A stretch of DNA of 64,000 nucleotides from Flavobacteriaceae bacterium PS02293 (GCA_029960045.1 JASCOV010000001.1:682001-746000), one strand, 5' to 3'. Positions 27,805 to 38,970 are shown, numbered from the stretch's first letter. The notes: generated from the letters alone by a model not told the origin. Program-made: numbers and translations.

Positions 27805-29949
27805 TTATGAGTAAACCTCCTGACTTTTTTTATACTCTAACTCTTTTGCTAAATTAAACCTTTCCCACTTAGTAAACCAATATTTATGATTTTTTTTATT
27901 AAAGTAAATTACTTTTCTTGCTTCAATCAATTCTTTTTTTGAAGTGAAATTTTTATAAATAGAATATATTTTTATTTTGAATATGTCTTCTAAATACGGG
28001 CAAGATAACAAATCCAGAAGCAGGTGAGTTAATTCTGAAGATTTTCCTCTCTTCTCGATAGGAACAATTTTAATATATTCTTCAATATACTTAAACAACG
28101 CTAATTTAATATTTTCATATTTTTTTGAATAACCTATGTAATAAAGCAAAACAACTATAGAAAAATAATTTAGTTGACATTCTGGAATTTCTTTTGTCTC
28201 GTAGTCATATCCAATAAATTTTGCTAATCTCACTTCTGGTATTCTATATTCTTTATCTAATTCCCTAATAACAGTCAATAGATAAAGAGTTTCTATTTGT
28301 GAGTATTCTGTAACAGAGTTCTTTTTTATAATTAAGCTAGATTCATCAAGTATCTTTTTATAAACCCTATTTCTGTTATTTGTATCAATAATAAATTTTT
28401 TATCTGTTTTGTATTTCAGTTTATAAAAACAAAGAATTTTTGAGAGAATGTGGCAGGTCTTGATTGTAGAATTAACTCTTGGAGAAACTGAATATATAAA
28501 AAATACAAAATCAATAAAGTTAATAATGTGAGAAGTAAACTCGTCCTCAATCTTGTTTAATTTGTGAATTATGTTTTTTTCTTTAATTTCTTCCGAAAGT
28601 ATTTTATGTTTGTAGGGAAAATATATTTCTTCAAACTTCACTAAATTTTTTTCAATAATATTATTCAGAAGAGCTAAACTGTAGTTTAAAACATCCTTAT
28701 AACCGACGCAAGATTCCTTTATTAAAATTTTATATTGTGTTATTAAGATTTCAGGATTGAAATAAAATGAAAATTTATGTTTGATTTGTTCTATCGAATT
28801 CTCTTTTGAATCTTCTTCTCCATCTAATTCTATTATAGAAAATTGAGGGTCTTCTGAAAATAATTGATTTATTTTTTCTTTGGCGATAGTAATTTCTGTA
28901 ATAATTGGCTTTTCATATTCAATAGATTTAGAATTATTTATAGATAATTTATATTCTTTTAATTCGTGCTTGTAAATTTTAATTATATCATCTCTTAGAA
29001 TTTCATCATCACAAAATAAAAAATAGTCATCAACATACCTATATAATTCATAATCAGTTTTATTAAGTTTGTTGCATAGTTTAAAAATTTTATCCTCAAC
29101 GGTTTTATCTATTTTTTGCAGGATGATTTCCGCAAAAACTCTAGAAAATTCAGGACCGATTAATATGCCATTTGTTTCTCCATAATTAGAATTTTGGATG
29201 AACTTATCAAAAATTCCTGAGTAATTTTTCTTTGATGCATCTACATTTTCTTTTACAGCGTCCAACCCTAATACGGCCCAAGATATAGAGTGAGTATAAA
29301 TACTATCAAAACATTTTGCAATATCAAATTTGAAAAGGAAATTGTATTTTTTCTCAGCTCTATGATATCTGTAATCTTCGTAGAATTTGTAAATATTAGT
29401 ATACTTTTTATACGCAAAAAATGTTTTTAAATCTTCGTATTCTTTCCCATTTAATTCTAAAAAATCATTTTTATCACCTTTATTTAACTGATGTAATTTA
29501 TCATTGAAAAAAGTAAATTTTGCTATTGCAACAGGTTTTCTAATACTAAAATTACTGATAGAACAAGAGTGTAAAATTGATTCTCTAAAATCATCATAAA
29601 ATTTAATTAATTGTAATTGATTGATAGGATGAACCAAAGCCAATTCACGAAAATCTTTTTCTTTATGTGTTATTCTATATGAAAAAGGAATTTTCCTGAA
29701 TTTACTGCTACTTTCACTAAAATAGCTATGATGAAATAGTATTTTTAATATCTCATCAAAAGCAATTAAATCATCTCCTATTAAATTATTTTCAAAAACA
29801 ACTTTATCTCCTTTAATATTAATATTGTTATCAACCAAAAAACGATAAAGATATCGGTTAGAAAAAGTTATTGGTAATTCATATGGATGAACATCTGATA
29901 AGATTGCTCTCTCTTTTGGATATAATACGTGTCTTTTCTTTTTACTCAT
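27805..29949 (-). CDS. drt3b: Reverse transcriptase, second of a pair (probable Drt3b, UG8 group)
   Basis: 714 aa. Reverse transcriptase palm at residues about 200-345: motif A FLFKFDIAKCFDSIYTHS (Asp209), motif B NGILIGPEFSRVFAEIIL (260-277), motif C YRYVDDYFLF (YVDD 305-308). An N-terminal region of 200 residues with HPYELPITFSNRYLYRFL and a C-terminal helical region of about 350 residues without known motifs follow the pattern of the UG/Abi defence reverse transcriptases. No maturase or endonuclease domain, so it is not a group II intron protein. Its ATG overlaps the stop of the upstream reverse transcriptase by 8 bases (ATGAGTAA), so the pair is translationally coupled. Very AT-rich compared with pnp and the TonB gene, which points to transfer. 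The a/b assignment is by order and length. Confidence 0.7.
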   Translation of the reverse strand: MSKKKRHVLYPKERAILSDVHPYELPITFSNRYLYRFLVDNNINIKGDKVVFENNLIGDDLIAFDEILKILFHHSYFSESSSKFRKIPFSYRITHKEKDFRELALVHPINQLQLIKFYDDFRESILHSCSISNFSIRKPVAIAKFTFFNDKLHQLNKGDKNDFLELNGKEYEDLKTFFAYKKYTNIYKFYEDYRYHRAEKKYNFLFKFDIAKCFDSIYTHSISWAVLGLDAVKENVDASKKNYSGIFDKFIQNSNYGETNGILIGPEFSRVFAEIILQKIDKTVEDKIFKLCNKLNKTDYELYRYVDDYFLFCDDEILRDDIIKIYKHELKEYKLSINNSKSIEYEKPIITEITIAKEKINQLFSEDPQFSIIELDGEEDSKENSIEQIKHKFSFYFNPEILITQYKILIKESCVGYKDVLNYSLALLNNIIEKNLVKFEEIYFPYKHKILSEEIKEKNIIHKLNKIEDEFTSHIINFIDFVFFIYSVSPRVNSTIKTCHILSKILCFYKLKYKTDKKFIIDTNNRNRVYKKILDESSLIIKKNSVTEYSQIETLYLLTVIRELDKEYRIPEVRLAKFIGYDYETKEIPECQLNYFSIVVLLYYIGYSKKYENIKLALFKYIEEYIKIVPIEKRGKSSELTHLLLDLLSCPYLEDIFKIKIYSIYKNFTSKKELIEARKVIYFNKKNHKYWFTKWERFNLAKELEYKKSQEVYS

Positions 29950-31414
29950 CTTTCCAAATTGATTTAATTACCTCAAATTTATTTGTAACCCTATTGAATC
30001 TTTTATTATAATAAGCTTGCTCCGTAGAGTTAAAGTTAAATGAATGGAAATTTTCTTCCTTTTTATGAAATCCATTTTCAAAATTAAATCTAGCTTTAAA
30101 AAATTCTACTAATTTAACCTTCGTAATCCCGATTTTTACTGGGGGATTTATACTATTAAGTTTATGATGCATTTTACAATTTAATATATGTAAACTATTA
30201 AATGTAGATTCATTCAACTTTAGCATTTGATTAGAATAAAATATTCCTGCCCGAATGTTTTTTTTATTATGATTAAGATTATAGTTTCCTATTAAAAACT
30301 TAAATCTGTCTATCAATATTCTTCTTGCCTTTTTTTCATCATATTTCGAGTCTTTATTATAACAAATAATTGATAAATCAATTCGATTTACATATCTATT
30401 TATTTTATCGTCAGATAACTCAATTATAACATTATGATTTTGTTTAATGATAAACTTATATCCTAGAAATATCAATTTTTCTTGTGCAGGTAAAGGATTC
30501 TCTAATAATTTTATTGTTTGAGTTTTATCTTTTCGCCCTTCCAAATTATCATTAATTTCTAATTCACCTCTTTTAATAATTTGTTTAATTTCTTCTTGAT
30601 AATTTCTTATCTGACTTTTTGTTTTCGGGCAAAATATAGCAACTATGTCGTCTACATATCTCGCATAATAAATTATATCTGGGAGTAATTTTATTTCATT
30701 ATCTATCTCTCTCATATATAGTTCAGATAAATATGCACTAATTCCTAAACCTCTGGGAACACCTTCTTTGGGGTTCATTATTGTTTTGTCCTTTATTTTT
30801 TCGAATTCAAAAAATAATCTTTTTAATAATTTTTTTGAGAATGGCGAAAGTAATGTGTTGTTATCAACTTTCTCAAAAAGCTTGTCTTGAGGAATAGATT
30901 CGTAAAATTTAGCAATATCTGTTCTGATGATAATTTTAGGAAACCCATCAGATAATAGATTATATGTTTGCTTAATAATTTTATTTCTATCAGCTTGAAT
31001 TACTTTAAATGTCTTTCTGAGATTACTTTGCAGTTGTTTTATAGCAAAAAAATGTACACCATCTTTTGTGGTAGTATATATTTCGTTCTGCTTATCATAT
31101 TTTATTTCGTAACAAAAAGGAATCGTTTCATCGTTAACTGTTTGAGCATAATCAAAAAACAGATTTTCCCTAATCTGCTCTTTTTCTTTATTAATTTCAT
31201 CGAGTTTTTTTGCAAAACAATCCAATTGCTCTTGAGAAAGAGTTTTTGTCGCACTTAAGTTTTTAAGATTTATTTTATCGCCTAAAACAGAATTGAATTC
31301 ATTATGTTTATCAAAATAATCTTGATTTAAATGTCTCTTTTTTATTGTTCCTTTTCTGTTTTCACGTAAAAAAATGATGTTAAAGTTGGAACTTGAGAAT
31401 GATTGGTCTAACAT
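29942..31414 (-). CDS. drt3a: Reverse transcriptase, first of a pair (probable Drt3a, UG3 group)
   Basis: 490 aa. Palm motifs: A IIRTDIAKFYESIP (Asp166), B GVPRGLGISAYLSELYM (218-234), C YYARYVDDIVAIF (YVDD 253-256), and a motif D/E-like LIFLGYKF (314-321). Upstream of the palm are about 150 residues including KQLQSNLRKTFKVIQADR; downstream comes a basic helical thumb-like region. DRT3 is the known defence class consisting of two adjacent reverse transcriptases, and both genes here keep complete YVDD centres. Retrons are excluded because there is no msr-msd arrangement in front and two polymerases are present. Own promoter at 31471-31478, just after the terminator of the receptor gene. Confidence 0.7.
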   Translation of the reverse strand: MLDQSFSSSNFNIIFLRENRKGTIKKRHLNQDYFDKHNEFNSVLGDKINLKNLSATKTLSQEQLDCFAKKLDEINKEKEQIRENLFFDYAQTVNDETIPFCYEIKYDKQNEIYTTTKDGVHFFAIKQLQSNLRKTFKVIQADRNKIIKQTYNLLSDGFPKIIIRTDIAKFYESIPQDKLFEKVDNNTLLSPFSKKLLKRLFFEFEKIKDKTIMNPKEGVPRGLGISAYLSELYMREIDNEIKLLPDIIYYARYVDDIVAIFCPKTKSQIRNYQEEIKQIIKRGELEINDNLEGRKDKTQTIKLLENPLPAQEKLIFLGYKFIIKQNHNVIIELSDDKINRYVNRIDLSIICYNKDSKYDEKKARRILIDRFKFLIGNYNLNHNKKNIRAGIFYSNQMLKLNESTFNSLHILNCKMHHKLNSINPPVKIGITKVKLVEFFKARFNFENGFHKKEENFHSFNFNSTEQAYYNKRFNRVTNKFEVIKSIWKDE

Positions 31415-31470
31415 TTTGCTCTATGGTTTTTATTCAATATCGTAAGTAAATATGAATTGATTAGTTTTTT

Positions 31471-31478
31471 CAAATATA
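31471..31478 (-). promoter_or_regulatory. Promoter -7 box of the reverse transcriptase operon
   Basis: TATATTTG on the reverse strand, 57 bases before the drt3a start; no clear -33 TTTG at standard spacing. Confidence 0.5.
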
Positions 31479-31490
31479 TGATTTCTTCAC

Positions 31491-31520
31491 AAAAAAAGAT
31501 TACGGAAAACCGTAACCTTT
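31491..31520 (-). terminator. Terminator of the outer-membrane receptor gene
   Basis: TTACGG, loop AAAA, CCGTAA extended by AAAG/CTTT, with seven T in the reverse direction. Confidence 0.7.
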
Positions 31521-31540
31521 TAATTTATTGATGATTTAGA

Positions 31541-31558
31541 TTCCTCCGGAATGACAAA
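31541..31558. repeat. Single arm of a dispersed palindrome
   Basis: GATTCCTCCGGAATGACAAA matches one arm of the 21-bp inverted repeat at 56659-56714 with one change. Confidence 0.5.
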
Positions 31559-31631
31559 GGGGATGTTTGCAAAGTAGAGATTGCTTTACTTTGACAGGCT
31601 CAGTACAGGCTTCCTCGCAATGGCAATTGTT

Positions 31632-34064
31632 TCACCCATTCCCAGCCCTCTGCTTCAAATCATCAGCCCCACCAGTTTTCCTCGCTTGTCCGGATTTTCC
31701 TGAACCGAAGTTGTAAGTGTAGGAAAGCGTCGCCACTCTGGTGTCTCTTCTCACGATGAAGTTTTCTACATAGCCAGAATAGATGTTTTTAGCTTCCGGA
31801 TTGCTCTTAAAGAAGATGTCGTTGAAAGAAAACTTGAGCGTGCTGTTGTTCTTGAATTTCTTCTGAGCACCGATGTTTACAGACCACATCGGTTTCAGGT
31901 ACATATAGGCGTAAACTTCTTTGGCTTTGTAGTTCCCCGAAAGTTCTGCCGAAAAACCATTTCCGATTTTGAAAGAATTGATGCTGTTGAGGTCAAATGT
32001 GAAGTTCCCCTGATTCTTGATATTGGTGTCGGAAATATTGCCGGTGTAACTGCCGTAATAGAAATTGGCACTGTTGTTCATCTCCCACCATTTGGTCACT
32101 TTTACAGGCGCAATCAGGTTGAGTCCGTAATAAGAAGCGGAACTGAGATTCTCGTTGGTCTGTACCACCACCGTCTTTCCGTCCTCGATAATCGGCATCA
32201 GGACATCCGTGATGTTTTTGTTGGTTTTGCTGTAGCTCAAGGTCGCAAAATACTTGTTGCTCAAACTGTACGTGAACTCATAATTCATCGTGGTTTGTGG
32301 GTCGAGATTAGGATTTCCGGCTTGGTAGGTTGTAGGGTCCAGATAGAATTTGAAAGGGTTGAGCTGACGGTAATTGGGTCTGGTAATTCTTCTGCTGAAG
32401 TTGAGTTCTAAGCTGTTTTTGTCATCCACATCATAAGAAAAAACGGCGCTTGGAAATAACTGTGTGTAATTCTTCTTGTTGATTTGGTTGGTTGTGAGCT
32501 GATTTCCAGTAACGTTGGTGTTTTCCATTCTGAGACCAAAATTGACTTTGAATTTTTCCCAATTCTTAATCACGTTTCCATAAACAGCATTGATGTTTTC
32601 CTCGTAAATGAAATGGTTGGTCTTAGAATTATCAATAACGGAAGTTCCGGAACTGGCATCAAAAAACTGAAGGTCGTTGTCCGCTTTTACAAAACTCGTT
32701 TTAAGTCCTGTTTCCAATTTCCAGTTCTTTTTGAAGACTTTGGTAAGGTCGGTTTTTAAGGAATAAATATTGAGGTTTCCGTCTAAATCGCCTTTTAAAA
32801 TATAAGGGTTTGGATTTGCCGGACTTGACGGAGAAAGATTTCCATCATTATCAAAATTTCTTGTATTGAAGTTTTGAAGCGATGTGTTGGCGTAATTGAT
32901 ATAATCCAAATCCGTCGTGAGTTCCGAACCCAGCGAGTCGATTTTGTATTTGTGATTGAAGTTCAAAGACGCATTTTTCCAATGGTCGCGGTTGTTGCTT
33001 TTGGTGTTGAAAGTTCCGTCTGGCTGGTAATTTTGATTCAGAATCTGAGTGTCGTTATTACTCGTCGGGTTGAATCTATTGCTTACAAGACCCACTGAAA
33101 AGCCTAAAACATTTTTATCGTTGGCGTAATAATCCATTCCGACTTTTGTGATGTGATTTCGGAAATTCATTTTCAGGAAGTTGTTCTGAACATAAGCGTT
33201 TTGGAATGTTCCGTTTTCATAGAAGTTTCTGTCCAAGGTCAATTTGTTGTAAAATTCTCTGTAAGCAAAGCTGTAATTGGCGAAAAGATTGACTTTTTTG
33301 TTTCTGTGATTGATGCTGAAACTGTTGTTGTTCTTCACATATTTTCCGCTTCCGAGAGACGTGGAAAGACTGCCGTTGGTGCCTTTTCTCTGGTCTTTTT
33401 TGAGTCTGATGTTGATGATAGAAGTTCCGGATGCATCGTATTTTGAAGACGGATTGGTAATGAATTCGATTTTTTCAACAGTCGAAGAGGGGATTCCTCT
33501 GAGGTAATTGGCGAGGTCGGTTCCTGTCATCGGTGTGTTTTTTCCGTCAATTTGGACGAGCAGATTGGCTTTGCCACGCATACTGATGTTGTCGTTGCTG
33601 TCGATATTCACGCCGGGCGCTTTTTCCAAAACTTCGAAGGCTGAATTTCCAGTGGAGGCGATGCTGTTTTCTACATTCAGAATCATTTTTCCGTCCTGCC
33701 GTTCGATGTAAGGTTTTGTTTTGGTAATTGTCACGCCTTCGATTGCTTTTTCATTGAGTGAAATCGAAGGAAGTATGATGTTTTCATTGACAGAAAATTG
33801 TGATTGATAAACCTCAGTTCCGTTTTTGTTAATTTTGAGATTGTAATTCCCTGACATCAAATCATTGAAACTGAATTTCCCGTTTTGGTCGGCAACTTCG
33901 GTTTTTACCAATTTGTTTTCTGAATTGAATAGATTGATTTCTATCTGATTCGAATTGCCGGAATCAATCGTTCCCGACAAAGAAAAATTCTGGCTGGACT
34001 GTGCAAACAAGGTTGTGAAAAAAGACACTGTCCAAATTAGGATGGCTAAAAATATTCTGGTCAT
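31632..34064 (-). CDS. TonB-receptor-like outer membrane barrel (OMP_b-brl family)
   Basis: 810 aa. Signal peptide to about residue 21 (FFTTLFAQ), then a carboxypeptidase-regulatory-like beta domain (about 25-105; GTIDSGNSNQIEINLFN, GNYNLKINKNGTEVYQS), a plug domain (GKMILNVENSIASTGNSAFEVLEKAPGV region, residues 125-220), and a long barrel. Members of this family take up unknown ligands or act as receptors in flavobacteria. It follows a MarR regulator by 25 bases, so the receptor may be controlled by it. Base composition looks richer in GC than that of the adjacent reverse transcriptases. Confidence 0.85.
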   Translation of the reverse strand: MTRIFLAILIWTVSFFTTLFAQSSQNFSLSGTIDSGNSNQIEINLFNSENKLVKTEVADQNGKFSFNDLMSGNYNLKINKNGTEVYQSQFSVNENIILPSISLNEKAIEGVTITKTKPYIERQDGKMILNVENSIASTGNSAFEVLEKAPGVNIDSNDNISMRGKANLLVQIDGKNTPMTGTDLANYLRGIPSSTVEKIEFITNPSSKYDASGTSIINIRLKKDQRKGTNGSLSTSLGSGKYVKNNNSFSINHRNKKVNLFANYSFAYREFYNKLTLDRNFYENGTFQNAYVQNNFLKMNFRNHITKVGMDYYANDKNVLGFSVGLVSNRFNPTSNNDTQILNQNYQPDGTFNTKSNNRDHWKNASLNFNHKYKIDSLGSELTTDLDYINYANTSLQNFNTRNFDNDGNLSPSSPANPNPYILKGDLDGNLNIYSLKTDLTKVFKKNWKLETGLKTSFVKADNDLQFFDASSGTSVIDNSKTNHFIYEENINAVYGNVIKNWEKFKVNFGLRMENTNVTGNQLTTNQINKKNYTQLFPSAVFSYDVDDKNSLELNFSRRITRPNYRQLNPFKFYLDPTTYQAGNPNLDPQTTMNYEFTYSLSNKYFATLSYSKTNKNITDVLMPIIEDGKTVVVQTNENLSSASYYGLNLIAPVKVTKWWEMNNSANFYYGSYTGNISDTNIKNQGNFTFDLNSINSFKIGNGFSAELSGNYKAKEVYAYMYLKPMWSVNIGAQKKFKNNSTLKFSFNDIFFKSNPEAKNIYSGYVENFIVRRDTRVATLSYTYNFGSGKSGQARKTGGADDLKQRAGNG

Positions 34065-34089
34065 TGTGTTATTTTTTATGATTGAACTT

Positions 34090-34530
34090 TTATTTTCTTG
34101 TGTTGATGCAGTTTTCTGCTATTTTGAGAAGGGCAGTGTTCATTATTTCGAGTTCGGTTTTTGAAACATTTTCTAAGGCTACGCTTCGGTTGTTCTCGAT
34201 AAGGTTCTGAACTTTTTCGATGATTTCTTTTCCGGATTTTGTGACTTTCAGGTTTGTTTTTCTACGGTCATTGGGATGAACTTCACGCGAAATGAATTCG
34301 GATTTTACTAATAATTCGATAATTCTCGTGACAGAAGCATTGTCTTTGAAAACCAGATTTCCGATTTCGTTTTGAGTAATTTCTGGATTTTCGAGAATCG
34401 CTTTGATGATGAGCCATTGGTCAATCGTGATGTTGAAGCCGTTTTCTTTGAGTTGTCTCTGTGCGTAATTTCTGTAAGCTCTAATGGTTTTATCGATGTT
34501 GTAAAATATGATTGAATCTAATTTTTCCAT
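34090..34530 (-). CDS. MarR-family transcriptional regulator
   Basis: 146 aa winged helix-turn-helix dimer. Helix-turn-helix in NPEITQNEIGNLVFKDNASVTRIIELLVKSEFI, wing with HPNDRRKTNLKVTKSGKEII, the usual MarR DxRR pattern. It heads an operon with the outer-membrane receptor. Palindromes overlap its upstream region (34553-34574), consistent with autorepression. The ligand is unknown; MarR proteins commonly sense phenolics, antibiotics or oxidants. Confidence 0.9.
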   Translation of the reverse strand: MEKLDSIIFYNIDKTIRAYRNYAQRQLKENGFNITIDQWLIIKAILENPEITQNEIGNLVFKDNASVTRIIELLVKSEFISREVHPNDRRKTNLKVTKSGKEIIEKVQNLIENNRSVALENVSKTELEIMNTALLKIAENCINTRK

Positions 34531-34552
34531 AGTTTAAAATTTTAAAATGATT

Positions 34553-34574
34553 TATCAATTATTGATATATCAAT
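34553..34574. promoter_or_regulatory. Candidate MarR operator
   Basis: Two overlapping perfect palindromes: TATCAATTATTGATA (34553-34567) and ATTGATATATCAAT (34561-34574), 22 bases upstream of the marR start codon. Confidence 0.6.
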
Positions 34575-34618
34575 TAATTTGTTGTGGAAGTTTTTGTTTT
34601 GTTACAAATGAGTGAAAA

Positions 34619-34652
34619 AAAATAACACTATCGGGTTTGATAGTGTTATTTT
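34619..34652. terminator. Perfect terminator-like hairpin in a divergent region
   Basis: 14-bp stem AAAATAACACTATC / GATAGTGTTATTTT, loop GGGTTT. It lies between two divergent genes, where no gene ends, so it may insulate the two promoters or be left from a lost gene. Confidence 0.6.
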
Positions 34653-34671
34653 CTATTAAGTACTGATTTTA

Positions 34672-34679
34672 TATATTTG
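34672..34679 (+). promoter_or_regulatory. Promoter -7 box
   Basis: TATATTTG, 25 bases before the ATG at 34704. Confidence 0.5.
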
Positions 34680-34703
34680 ATTAACTATAATAACTATTCT
34701 GGA

Positions 34704-35354
34704 ATGAGCATAAAGTATTTAAAATACACGATATCAATTCTTATTTTTATAATTCCAATTTATATTTATTTTAATCCTCCTCACGACAGAGATGCTGGAC
34801 CAATGATGGCGTATGATTTTTTGTTTTTTTATCCGTTTTTACTAATATCAATTTTACTTTCCTTATTTATCTTATTTTCCGCAGTTAAGAATTTCAATTC
34901 TAATAAACTTGAAAATTCACTGTTTTTGATTTCAACTTTTCCTACAATAGGTTTATTGATTCTCGTTTTTATTTCTTTTTCTAAAGTCAATAATTCTGTA
35001 GAGGATTTTTCTGAAACTATTACTAATAGGAAATTTGTACAAATTAATGATAAACTTACAATTATATTTGAAGGCTCACGGTATAAAAATGTTCGAAAGA
35101 AAGTAAGCTTTTTACCTAACAATCATAATGTGAAAGTTTACACATCTAGCCAATTTGTACAAGGGAGATTCAATACTTTCTTTATGTTTTATAAAATTAA
35201 AAATGATTCTTTAGAAATTTATATCCCAGAAAACGAACCTTTATATTATACAAATGATGGTTTAAAAAAATTGCCAATAAAAGTTTTTTACTTTAATTCA
35301 AACAAAAAAGACTCTTTGAATAATCAAAATTTGACCAATTTTGAATGGAAATAA
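34704..35354 (+). CDS. Unknown inner-membrane protein
   Basis: 216 aa from the ATG at 34704; the frame is open from a TTG at 34677, but that codon lies inside the -7 promoter box, so the internal ATG is preferred. Three membrane helices (ISILIFIIPIYIYF; FLLISILLSLFILFSAV; STFPTIGLLILVFISF), then about 110 residues of soluble beta-rich domain containing FEGSRYKNVRKKVSFLP. No family recognised. Its low GC and isolation beside the MarR operon suggest a recently acquired or fast-evolving gene. Convergent with rtcB (35 bases between stops). Confidence 0.7.
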   Translation: MSIKYLKYTISILIFIIPIYIYFNPPHDRDAGPMMAYDFLFFYPFLLISILLSLFILFSAVKNFNSNKLENSLFLISTFPTIGLLILVFISFSKVNNSVEDFSETITNRKFVQINDKLTIIFEGSRYKNVRKKVSFLPNNHNVKVYTSSQFVQGRFNTFFMFYKIKNDSLEIYIPENEPLYYTNDGLKKLPIKVFYFNSNKKDSLNNQNLTNFEWK

Positions 35355-35388
35355 AAACCGTCTACTTAAAGTACACGGTTACTTGAAA

Positions 35389-37203
<1,815 letters not shown>

Positions 37204-37289
37204 TTTTTAACACAAAGGCACAAAGAGGAAATAGCAATTATTGAATTTTAAGGCACAAAGATTTTATCTTCGATAAAATTGAATTTTGT

Positions 37290-37793
37290 ATGAATTATTT
37301 GTTTAAAATAAAAGAAGAAGATATCTCCAATGCAGTGATTAACCTAATTGAAATTGTTAATCAGAATTGCTGGAACAACATTTCTCCAAATTTAGTTTTT
37401 ATTGTATCCAATATTAATGAAGTTAAAGGAGATGATTTTTTCATTCAGCGAATAAATAGAAACAGAATCAATAAAGGAAAAGTAGTTAAAAACTTAATAG
37501 ATATGATAAACTACTTAAACGAGTTTTCCAACAACATATATGATATCAACCTTTACATTTATAAATCTACAAACCATAAAACAATAATTGATGTCAGATA
37601 TTTTCTAAAAAGTGACCTTGATTCAGATTATTTGAAAACTGTTCTTGATAGTCCGCCAATGTTGCATAGTAAACTTGTAAGACCTCCTTATGCGAATGAT
37701 AGTGAAAAATTTGATGTCAATTGGGAATTAGGGGTTATTAAACATCTGTGGAAAATGTTTTGGAGGAAAAAAAGTATTAAAGTAAAATTTTAA
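37290..37793 (+). CDS. Unknown 167-residue protein
   Basis: Soluble, mixed alpha/beta, ends WKMFWRKKSIKVKF. No family recognised and no signal peptide or membrane helix. It begins 87 bases after the HopJ gene and stops 4 bases before the WYL gene, so it is probably in one unit with them. The spacer before it carries a short cacAAAGgcacAAAG repeat. Confidence 0.6.
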   Translation: MNYLFKIKEEDISNAVINLIEIVNQNCWNNISPNLVFIVSNINEVKGDDFFIQRINRNRINKGKVVKNLIDMINYLNEFSNNIYDINLYIYKSTNHKTIIDVRYFLKSDLDSDYLKTVLDSPPMLHSKLVRPPYANDSEKFDVNWELGVIKHLWKMFWRKKSIKVKF

Positions 37794-37797
37794 TAAA

Positions 37798-38802
37798 ATG
37801 TCATCAAATAAAAATGCATTAATCCGTTACAAAACTCTTGATAAATGCCTCAAAAACAAATACCGAAAATATACACTCGAAGATTTGATTGACGAATGTT
37901 CCGAAGCGTTGTTCGAATTTGAAGGGAAGGAATCTTTCGTTAGTAAAAGAACTGTACAACTCGATCTTCAGAATATGCGAAGTGAAAAGTTTGGATACGA
38001 AGCTCCGATTGAAGTTTATGAGAGAAGATTCTACAGATACAGCGATCCAGATTATAGTATTCATCACATTTCCGTTAATGAAAATGATTTGAAAGCTATG
38101 AATAATGCGGTTCAGATTCTAAAACAATTCAAGGATTTTTCGATGTTTAAGGATATGAATGGGGTGATTCAGAAATTGGAAGATTCAATACATTCGACCA
38201 ATCAAAAATCCATTATTCATCTCGATAAGAATGAACGTTTGAAAGGTTTGGAACATATCGATAAGCTTTACGAAAGTGTTCTTAATAAAAAGGTCTTGAA
38301 TATCAAATACAAGAGTTTCAAAGCGAAAGAATCCAATCAGTATGTTGTGCATCCTCAGTTATTAAAAGAATATAACAACCGCTGGTTTCTGATCTGTTTT
38401 CATAAGACGAGTATTTTGACGCTTGCTCTGGACAGGATGGAAGAAATTACTATTGATGAAAAGATTAATTATATTGATAAAGATTTCAATTCTGATCGGT
38501 ATTTCGGAGAAGTGATTGGAGTTACGGTTTCTGAATCACAGCGTCCGCAGAATGTGATTTTCAAAGTGATTTCAAAACACGCACCTTATGTGAAAACCAA
38601 ACCTTTTCATCATTCTCAGGAGATCATGGAGGAAGATGAGACGGGAACCACTTTCAAAATCTGTGTTCAGTTAAACTTTGAGTTGGAGAGAATGATTTTA
38701 GGATTAGGAGAATTTATTACAGTTTTAGCGCCAAGGAAACTGAAGCAAAGAATCTATAAAAGTCTGAAAGAAGCTTGTCAGAATTACGTGACAGATAATT
38801 AA
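37798..38802 (+). CDS. WYL-domain transcriptional regulator
   Basis: 334 aa. N-terminal winged helix-turn-helix (about 5-75, RYKTLDKCLKNKYRKYTLEDLIDEC then KRTVQLDLQNMR). The middle WYL domain (about 155-235) reads IKYKSFKAKESNQYVVHPQLLKEYNNRWFLICFH; W-F-L replaces W-Y-L, as in many relatives. C-terminal WCX-like extension (about 245-334). WYL domains bind nucleic acid or nucleotides and often control RNA/DNA damage or defence genes. Its closeness to rtcB (1 kb) invites the idea that it senses broken RNA and controls rtcB, as RtcR does in proteobacteria; this is inference. Confidence 0.85.
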   Translation: MSSNKNALIRYKTLDKCLKNKYRKYTLEDLIDECSEALFEFEGKESFVSKRTVQLDLQNMRSEKFGYEAPIEVYERRFYRYSDPDYSIHHISVNENDLKAMNNAVQILKQFKDFSMFKDMNGVIQKLEDSIHSTNQKSIIHLDKNERLKGLEHIDKLYESVLNKKVLNIKYKSFKAKESNQYVVHPQLLKEYNNRWFLICFHKTSILTLALDRMEEITIDEKINYIDKDFNSDRYFGEVIGVTVSESQRPQNVIFKVISKHAPYVKTKPFHHSQEIMEEDETGTTFKICVQLNFELERMILGLGEFITVLAPRKLKQRIYKSLKEACQNYVTDN

Positions 38803-38843
38803 ACTTGGCGCACTTCTTGCAACTTTCTCGGAAATTTAAAATT

Positions 38844-38969
38844 ATGAACCCACGATTGATTAGAACCATTTTGACTTACGCTGCACCTTTTATCATTGGT
38901 TATGTTGTTAAGAAATTTGAAGAGAGACAAGCCAGAAAATCACAGGAAAAAGCAGTTTCAAAAGCATAG
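38844..38969 (+). CDS. 41-residue membrane micro-protein
   Basis: ATG at 38844, TAG at 38967-38969. One hydrophobic helix (LIRTILTYAAPFIIGYVVKKF) followed by a charged tail (EERQARKSQEKAVSKA). A clean terminator starts 2 bases after the stop, which supports a real gene. Function unknown. Confidence 0.65.
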   Translation: MNPRLIRTILTYAAPFIIGYVVKKFEERQARKSQEKAVSKA

Positions 38970-38970
38970 G

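Noticed and set aside
27805..31414. Group II intron, retron or diversity-generating retroelement
   Set aside because: No maturase or endonuclease domain, no intron ends or msr-msd inverted repeats in front, no target-variable repeat, and two RTs instead of one.
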